Positions 5,834 to 10,276 of a DNA stretch of 10,276 nt are shown here, in pieces. Made by a program: the position numbers and the translations under genes. The notes under the pieces are model-generated. The model had not been told where the DNA came from and searched no databases. It saw only the letters and a list, made by a program, of their open reading frames with translations. Origin of the DNA: Planctomycetota bacterium (lineage in GTDB: Bacteria > Planctomycetota > MHYJ01 > JACPRB01); NCBI GenBank assembly GCA_016200125.1, contig JACQFK010000429.1, forward strand, positions 1-10,276. The letters run 5' to 3'. Each line of letters starts with the position of its first letter. Within the stretch, counting starts at the first letter, position 1.

Positions 5834-7829
5834 CCTGATCCTCCTGGCCGTCCTCGCGCCGAGCTGCGGCGGAGGGGGCCACAAGGGCGCGCCCAAGGTC
5901 GTCCCGCCGGCGCGCTGGGAATCGCAGTTCCGCTCGCCGACGACGAGCAACCTCCGGGTCTGCCGCTTCGCGACCAGCCAGTCGGGCCTCGTCATGGGCG
6001 AGGCCGGCAGCTTCCTCCGGACCGGCGACGCGGGAGCCACCTGGACGCAGCTGGAGTACTCCCCGGCGAACCTGGGCGGCGACGTGCTGGCCGCGGGCTT
6101 CGCGAGCGCCACGGTCGTCGCGGTGGGCCGGGCGGACGCCGTCCCCGCGGGGAGCGTGGCCTTCAGCTCCTACGATTCCTCGGAGTTCTTCGTCCAGGAC
6201 GACGTCACCCCGAGGTTCACCGAGCCCTGGGTCGACGTCAGCGTCGTCGTCCCGCAGTCGAACGGCATCAACAACGCCACCTACCGGCTCCGGCCCAGCG
6301 GCATGGTGGACGCCTACCAGGGGGGCATCCTCTGGTCCCGCGATTCGCGGAACAACGCCGGCGGCGGCACGACGCCCTGGACCACGGCGAATGCCATCAC
6401 GTTCTTCGCCCTCACCGGCGTGGGCTTCGTCTGCGGAGACAACGGCGGCGCCGGCCAGATCCGCCGGACGATCGACAACGGCGTGGGCTGGGCGAACGTG
6501 GCCATCGCCCCCGCCGTCCCGCCCCTCAACCGCTTCTTCATGTTCACCGCGAACTCCGGCTTCGCCTGCGGCAACTCGGGGACCGTGGTCGAGACCCAGT
6601 CGGGCGGCTCCTGGAACCAGGTGCCCACGACGGGCGGGCCCACCGGCGACCTGCTGGGCATGAGCTTCCCCGTCGACCGCAACACCGGCTGGGTCGTCGG
6701 CAAGGGCGGCACGATCTACAAGCTCGCCTTCACGGCGCCGTCGACCTGGACCTGGACCGCCCAGACCTCCGGGACCCTGCTCGATCTCTATGACGTCTCC
6801 TTCGTCGACCTCCTGCACGGATTCGCCGCGGGCGACAAGGGCATCGTCCTGAAGACCGTCGACGGCGGCGCGAACTGGACCGAAGTCTCCAAGCCGCCGG
6901 GCGCCGCGCCGCTCCCGCAGTTCAAGGCGGTGGATTTCACGAGCAGCGGGTCGGTCGGGATCGCGGTGGGCGACGCCGGCCGCGTCCTGCGCACCTTCGA
7001 CGGCGGCATCACCTGGGAGGACTTCAACGTCGGCGTGGGCGGCGCGAACCTGACCGGCGTCTGCATCCCGCGCGGAGGCTCCGGCAACGTCGCGTACCTC
7101 TGCGGCGCGGGCGACACGATCCGCTACCACACGGCGATCAAGGGCCCCGTCGGCGGCACCTGGCAGACGGGGGCGGCGACGGTCGGGACCTTCGAGGCGA
7201 TCCTGTTCCCGAAGGGCGATCTGAACGGCGTCTGCGTCGGCGGCACCGCGGTGTTCTACACCGCGGACGGCGGGCTGACCTGGACCAACGTGGCGCCCGG
7301 CGGGACCTTCCACGCGCTCGGGGCCTCTCCGTCCGGCGACACGATCTACGCCGCCGGCAACGCCAGCGTGATCCTGAGCAGCGTGGACGATCCCGCGACC
7401 GTCGGACTCCAGGACATCGGGAGCCTCTGGACCCCGATCGTCCCGCTCCTGTCAACGACCGTCACCACGACGCTGAACGCCATCCAGGCGCCCTCCGGGA
7501 CGAGCTTTCAGCTCTTCGCCGCGGGGGCCGACGGCAACGTGTGGCGGCTTTCCGCGGGCGGGGCCTGGACCTCGACGACGGCCGCCGGCTGGGGCGTGCC
7601 GGCGAGCCTGTCCTTCCTCGACGACCTGAACGGCTGGGCGGTCGCGCAGGGCGCCGGCGGCGGGATCTACTCCACGACGAACAGCGGGGGCACCTGGAGC
7701 CGCTCCTTCATCCACGTGAAGATCAACGGCGGCAACAATCTGCGCGCGATCCGGATGGTGTCGACGCTCACCGGCACGGCGGTGGGAGACGCCGGGATGA
7801 TCATGAAGACGACGACCGGCGGGCAGTGA
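5811..7829 (+). CDS. Secreted lipoprotein with 14 Ycf48/BNR-like beta-propeller repeats
   Basis: The 672-residue product starts with a lipoprotein signal peptide, KNRSIGSLILLAVLAPSC, with the lipidated cysteine at C19 and a GGGG linker after it. The rest consists of Ycf48/BNR-type repeats of the form 'G.AVGDxGxVLxTxDGGxxW'. Clear copies include 337-356 (FAAGDKGIVLKTVDGGANW), 383-402, 473-491 and 609-629. Fourteen tryptophans lie at near-even spacing: 36, 78, 140, 190, 227, 268, 315, 356, 402, 451, 491, 540, 586 and 629. The last repeat (653-672) stops at TTTGGQ before its tryptophan, so the N-terminal RWESQ strand (W36) could complete it. Ycf48 itself is a seven-bladed photosystem II assembly factor; similar repeats occur in non-photosynthetic bacteria as extracellular proteins of unknown role. 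GTG 5811, inside the end of pduO, is chosen because the signal peptide starts there; AGAGGGG lies just upstream. Assignment to the envelope is firm, function is not. Confidence 0.92.
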   Translation: MKNRSIGSLILLAVLAPSCGGGGHKGAPKVVPPARWESQFRSPTTSNLRVCRFATSQSGLVMGEAGSFLRTGDAGATWTQLEYSPANLGGDVLAAGFASATVVAVGRADAVPAGSVAFSSYDSSEFFVQDDVTPRFTEPWVDVSVVVPQSNGINNATYRLRPSGMVDAYQGGILWSRDSRNNAGGGTTPWTTANAITFFALTGVGFVCGDNGGAGQIRRTIDNGVGWANVAIAPAVPPLNRFFMFTANSGFACGNSGTVVETQSGGSWNQVPTTGGPTGDLLGMSFPVDRNTGWVVGKGGTIYKLAFTAPSTWTWTAQTSGTLLDLYDVSFVDLLHGFAAGDKGIVLKTVDGGANWTEVSKPPGAAPLPQFKAVDFTSSGSVGIAVGDAGRVLRTFDGGITWEDFNVGVGGANLTGVCIPRGGSGNVAYLCGAGDTIRYHTAIKGPVGGTWQTGAATVGTFEAILFPKGDLNGVCVGGTAVFYTADGGLTWTNVAPGGTFHALGASPSGDTIYAAGNASVILSSVDDPATVGLQDIGSLWTPIVPLLSTTVTTTLNAIQAPSGTSFQLFAAGADGNVWRLSAGGAWTSTTAAGWGVPASLSFLDDLNGWAVAQGAGGGIYSTTNSGGTWSRSFIHVKINGGNNLRAIRMVSTLTGTAVGDAGMIMKTTTGGQ

Positions 7830-7835
7830 GGATGC

Positions 7836-8426
7836 TCAGGTCCGCTTGCGCTCGAAGAGGTCGTTGACGCGGCAGTAGAGGTCGTCGCCCAGGCGGCCGA
7901 CGAACGTGAGGCGGCGGGGATCGACGCGGCCGTTCTCGACGATCTCGTCCTTGGCGTGGATCATCACCACGCGCCCCAGGATCAGGGCCGTCTCCTCCAC
8001 CTCCACGATCTTCAGCAGCCTGCACTCCAGGTTGATCGGCGAGTCGGCCAGGCGCGGCGGCTTCACCTGGGTCGAGGGGAGCGTGCGCAGCCCCGAGAGT
8101 TCCAGTTCGCTCACGTTGTGGGGCAGCTCGCGCGCGCCGACGATCACCGCGTCCATGAGCTCGGGGACCACGATGTTGATGACGTACTCGCCGGTCTCCT
8201 CGATGTTGCGCCAGGTGTCCTTCTTCGAGCCGTCGCGCTTCGCGGCCACGGCGATCGACACCACGGGCGGATCGGAGGAGACGCCGTTGAAGAAGCTGAA
8301 GGGCGCGAGGTTGCTGATCCCCTCGCGGGACAGCGTCGTGACGAACGCGATCGGCCGCGGGATGATGCAGGAGATCAGCAGCCGGTAGGCGTCGCGCGCG
8401 GGAAGGGCGGCCGGGTCGAAGTCCAT
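7836..8426 (-). CDS. Flavin-reductase-like FMN-binding protein
   Basis: The 196-residue protein matches the flavin reductase-like split-barrel family (PF01613), which binds FMN and in some members reduces it with NAD(P)H. Visible hallmarks are IIPRPIAFVTT (21-31), GISNLAPFSFFNGVSSDPP (36-54), KKDTWRNIEETGEYVINIV (68-86) and LGRVVMIHAKDEI (150-162). The length is typical, and there is no signal peptide, so it should be cytoplasmic. Members often annotated 'flavin reductase domain' or 'DIM6/NTAB-like' have diverse or unknown substrates, and the true acceptor cannot be read from the sequence. It begins two bases after the SirB1 TGA (TGACCATG) with no Shine-Dalgarno sequence, so translation is probably coupled to SirB1. 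It converges with the lipoprotein gene, with only six bases between stop codons and no visible terminator. Confidence 0.93.
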   Translation of the reverse strand: MDFDPAALPARDAYRLLISCIIPRPIAFVTTLSREGISNLAPFSFFNGVSSDPPVVSIAVAAKRDGSKKDTWRNIEETGEYVINIVVPELMDAVIVGARELPHNVSELELSGLRTLPSTQVKPPRLADSPINLECRLLKIVEVEETALILGRVVMIHAKDEIVENGRVDPRRLTFVGRLGDDLYCRVNDLFERKRT

Positions 8427-8428
8427 GG

Positions 8429-9205
8429 TCAGTTCAGGTGGGAGAGGAGCTTGCGGATGAGCTGGATCTGCTCGCGGACCTGGCGGAGGTCGGGGGCGCC
8501 GGGCATGTCGCGGAGGTAGCGCTCGAGGTCGCCGACGGCCTTCCCGAACTCCTCCATCTGGATGTAGAGCATGCCCCGCTCGCGGTAGTTGTGGGGCGAC
8601 TCCGGCCGCAGGGCGATGTCCATGTCGACCCACTGCACGGCCCGGGCGAACTCGCCCCGCCGGGCGTGGACGTGGCGCAGGTTGTTGAGCATCCGGGAGA
8701 GGATGTCGCGCGGCGCGGCGATCTCGAGCATCTCCTCCGACACCCGCGGGCCGCCCGGGCGGAAGGAGTTCAGCAGCTCCTGGCAGTCCTCGCGGTCCAC
8801 GATCCGCGCGTTGAAGCAGTCGACCAGGACCTCGCCCCCGGAGATGAGGCACTTGGCGAGGAAATGGCCGGGGAAGCCCACGCCGTGGGCGCGGAAGCCC
8901 AGGCGGCGGGCGACCTCGCAGTAGACCGCGGCCAGGGTGATGGGAATCCCCATGCGCCGGTCGATGACGTCGTTCAGGTAGCTGTTCCGCGGGTCGTAGT
9001 AGTCGTCGGCGTTGCCGTGGAAGCCGAGCGTGTCGAAGAAGTACGCGTTGAGCTGTTCGACGCCGCGGCGGCCCCGGGTCTTCACGCGGGCCCGGCCCTC
9101 GCGGGCGAACTCCTCGAGCCGGTCCCGGTAGACCGGGACGTCCAGCCCGGGGTACTCGACCTGCGCGATGCGCATCGCGACTTCGAAAACGTCGGGGTCC
9201 TCCAC
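8429..9205 (-). CDS. sirB1: SirB1-family protein (transglutaminase-like fold plus TPR)
   Basis: The 258-residue protein shows the SirB1 layout: VAMRIAQVEYPGLDV near the start, a transglutaminase-like core (about 45-125), and C-terminal TPR-type helices (about 175-235). Core motifs are FHGNADDYYDPRNSYLNDVI (62-81), RRMGIPITLAAVYCEVARRLG (83-103), GFPGHFLAKC (100-109) and VLVDCFN (116-122). The transglutaminase His and Asp equivalents appear retained (in PGHF and VDCF). The nucleophilic Cys position, at the start of the GIPITLAAVY helix, has no cysteine, as I recall for most of the family, so protease activity is doubtful. GTG at 9203-9205 was chosen because family homology begins there and it sits exactly seven bases after a TACAAT box. 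A longer in-frame ATG at 9287-9289 would place the promoter inside the gene and add 28 non-conserved residues. The cellular role of the family is not established. Confidence 0.9.
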   Translation of the reverse strand: MEDPDVFEVAMRIAQVEYPGLDVPVYRDRLEEFAREGRARVKTRGRRGVEQLNAYFFDTLGFHGNADDYYDPRNSYLNDVIDRRMGIPITLAAVYCEVARRLGFRAHGVGFPGHFLAKCLISGGEVLVDCFNARIVDREDCQELLNSFRPGGPRVSEEMLEIAAPRDILSRMLNNLRHVHARRGEFARAVQWVDMDIALRPESPHNYRERGMLYIQMEEFGKAVGDLERYLRDMPGAPDLRQVREQIQLIRKLLSHLN

Positions 9206-9212
9206 GGCCCTG

Positions 9213-9241
9213 ATTGTAGGCGGAGCTCCGGCGCTGAGCAA
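9213..9241 (-). promoter_or_regulatory. Promoter of the SirB1/flavin-reductase operon
   Basis: On the minus strand TACAAT (9213-9218) lies seven bases before the GTG start at 9205. Exactly 17 nt upstream is a weak -35 element, TTGCTC (9236-9241, three of six matches). The -10 context CCGCCTACAAT is identical to that of the coiled-coil gene promoter. The predicted start coincides with, or is one base from, the GTG, implying a leaderless transcript. No Shine-Dalgarno sequence is present. Confidence 0.65.
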
Positions 9242-9284
9242 GAGGCTGCCCACCGGTCGGCCCCGGCGGCCCGGAAAGGGCTTC

Positions 9285-9298
9285 GGCACGCCGCTTGC
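9285..9298 (+). promoter_or_regulatory. Sigma-54-like -24/-12 element
   Basis: The string GGCACG-CCGC-TTGC matches the sigma-54 core (TGGCACG-N4-TTGCW) at GG (9285-9286), ten intervening bases and GC (9297-9298), which is the strict spacing. The base before GG is C rather than T, and the base after TTGC is G rather than A/T. The predicted start near 9310 lies three bases before the ATG of the 53-residue gene. No enhancer-binding site was identified upstream. In GC-rich DNA a chance match is possible. Confidence 0.45.
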
Positions 9299-9312
9299 GC
9301 GGGGGGGCTCTC

Positions 9313-9474
9313 ATGAGAAACTTCAACACGGGCGACGGGACGATCCGAGGCGCGATCCTGGGTTCGCTGCTGGCCCTGCTCCTGATCCTGGGGATGAATC
9401 TCCTGGCCCGGAGCGAGTCCTCGCAGGCGCCTTCAGGGCTGCGGCCGGCCGCGGTCGCGCTCCGGCGCTGCTAG
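9313..9474 (+). CDS. 53-residue single-helix membrane protein
   Basis: This small gene runs from ATG 9313 to TAG 9472-9474. The N-terminus (MRNFNTGDGTIRG) is polar, residues about 14-31 are a strongly hydrophobic helix (AILGSLLALLLILGMNLL), and the tail is Arg/Ala/Pro-rich with a terminal Cys. Third codon positions are almost all G or C, as in the larger genes nearby, which supports it being coding. It lies directly behind a sigma-54-like element, and a GGGGGGG run is five bases upstream of the ATG. Its TAG overlaps the TAG of the convergent downstream gene within one CTAG palindrome. I do not recognise a family. Orientation in the membrane is uncertain, and a role as a stress or envelope microprotein is only one possibility. 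Confidence 0.6.
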   Translation: MRNFNTGDGTIRGAILGSLLALLLILGMNLLARSESSQAPSGLRPAAVALRRC

Positions 9475-10276
9475 GCGGCGCGCAGGGCGGCCTGGTACTT
9501 CTGCGCCTTGCCGATCACGCCTTCGACGCGGATCGCGGCTTCGCGCAGGAAGCGCTGGGGGTCCTCGAGCCACTGCTCCGCGCGGCTGCGTCCCTCGGAC
9601 GAGGCCAGCAGGAAGCCGAAGGCGAGGTCCATCAGCTCGCGGTTGTAGCGGCCGATGGGCAGGTGGTTCAGGTAGTTGCGGAGCTTGGTGGCGAGCCGGC
9701 TGTGGCGGGTGCGGACGTCGAGGATGCGCTCGAGGATGCGGATCAGGCTGCCGTCGTCGGCGCGCCGGGAGCGGAGCTGCTCGGCGGCCTGGCCGGCGGC
9801 GGCGCGGTCATCGAGCGCGAGGGTCATCGCCTCCCAGAGCTCGATGCCCGGCGAGGCCGGCCCGAAGGAGTGGCGCAGCTTCTCGGCGAAGCGGAGGTCT
9901 TCCACCAGATCGGCGTTGACGTCCAGCGGGATCGCCGGGGGCGCAGGCGCCTTGCGGATCTCGGTCGCCGGGCGCTTGAGGAGCGCCAGGCGGCAGCGGT
10001 CCACCTGGGCCGAGAGCCCCATGATCTCGCCGGCGGTCGGCAGCGTGGGATGCTGGGCCAGCAGGCCCGCCAGCAGGTCCAGCCGCACGCTGTCCCCGGC
10101 CACGTTCGACGAGCGCAGCACGTCGCGGTAGTTGCGCGCGCGCGGCCCGAGCGTCTTCCGCGTCTGTTCGATCGAGTCGATGATGAGCCCGCCCAGGGAG
10201 GGGGAGCGGCCGGCCTTGCGGAGCTTCTGGAGCCGCTCCATCTCGCAGCCGAGCGTGACGTGCTCGGTGCGGGCCA
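9471..10276 (-). CDS. Unidentified alpha-helical protein, C-terminal part (5' end beyond window)
   Basis: The frame is open from the right edge to TAG at 9471-9473, giving 267 residues. An internal Met at 10239-10241 exists, but the frame continues upstream with sensible residues (ARTEHVTLGCEMERL), so the true start is probably outside the window. The sequence is predicted to be almost all helical and is rich in Arg, Leu, Ala and Glu. Segments include SIEQTRKTLGPRARNYRDVL, a Pro/Ala linker (KAPAPPAIPLD), RILERILDVRTRHSRLATKL and NRELMDLAFGFLLASSEGRS near the C-terminus. No signal peptide, membrane helix, Cys cluster or nucleotide-binding motif is visible. I do not recognise a family. It converges on the 53-residue gene with overlapping stop codons, leaving no room for a separate terminator. 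Confidence 0.82.
   Translation of the reverse strand, partial: ARTEHVTLGCEMERLQKLRKAGRSPSLGGLIIDSIEQTRKTLGPRARNYRDVLRSSNVAGDSVRLDLLAGLLAQHPTLPTAGEIMGLSAQVDRCRLALLKRPATEIRKAPAPPAIPLDVNADLVEDLRFAEKLRHSFGPASPGIELWEAMTLALDDRAAAGQAAEQLRSRRADDGSLIRILERILDVRTRHSRLATKLRNYLNHLPIGRYNRELMDLAFGFLLASSEGRSRAEQWLEDPQRFLREAAIRVEGVIGKAQKYQAALRAA

Noticed and set aside
5724..7313. 529-codon minus-strand frame opposite the lipoprotein
   Set aside because: It is an antisense shadow with no recognisable motifs. The plus strand has a signal peptide and propeller repeats.
9206..9289. N-terminal extension of SirB1 from the ATG at 9287-9289
   Set aside because: The extra 28 residues are Pro/Arg/Gly-rich and not part of the family domain. 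A promoter with a well-placed -10 box lies within this stretch.

Overview
The window is high-GC bacterial chromosomal DNA, densely coded, with no rRNA, tRNA, CRISPR array or recognisable mobile element. The best taxonomic hint is the large membrane-bound Ser/Thr kinase, whose kinase domain ends in a DGEPITARP-type tail followed by a membrane segment and TPRs. That layout is common in Planctomycetota and also occurs in Acidobacteriota and Myxococcota. The lineage call is an inference from style, not from a marker gene.

Layout. (1) Positions 1-1094, minus strand: four tightly overlapping genes. They encode a six-helix membrane protein, a 99-residue winged-helix regulator, a 33-residue single-helix protein and the start of another probable membrane protein that runs off the left edge. 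They are read from a promoter (TTGACA, 17 nt, TAAAGT) whose -10 and start codon lie inside a palindromic, operator-like element. (2) Positions 1145-4108, minus strand: a 987-residue receptor-like Ser/Thr kinase with four GspE-N-like helical units, a zinc ribbon, the kinase domain, one membrane helix and a TPR region. (3) A compact divergent promoter region (4109-4215) separates the kinase from a 307-residue coiled-coil protein read to the right. (4) Positions 5288-7829, plus strand: a PduO-type cobalamin adenosyltransferase overlapping a 672-residue lipoprotein built of 14 Ycf48/BNR-like beta-propeller repeats. (5) Positions 7836-9205, minus strand: a SirB1-family protein followed two bases later by a flavin-reductase-like FMN protein. 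(6) Positions 9313-9474, plus strand: a 53-residue single-helix membrane protein behind a sigma-54-like element. (7) Positions 9471-10276, minus strand: the C-terminal part of an unrecognised helical protein.

The main themes are regulatory. Three minus-strand genes (membrane protein, kinase, SirB1) start at GTG codons 7 or 9 nt after a good -10 box and have no Shine-Dalgarno sequence, which points to leaderless or near-leaderless mRNAs. The regulator probably represses its own operon. The 14 near-evenly spaced tryptophans of the lipoprotein, the first of them N-terminal to the first repeat, suggest 14 blades with the N-terminal strand closing the last one. I see no defence system, secretion cluster or mobile island. 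The less familiar material is the kinase N-terminus, the two tiny membrane proteins, the coiled-coil partner gene and the unidentified protein at the right edge.
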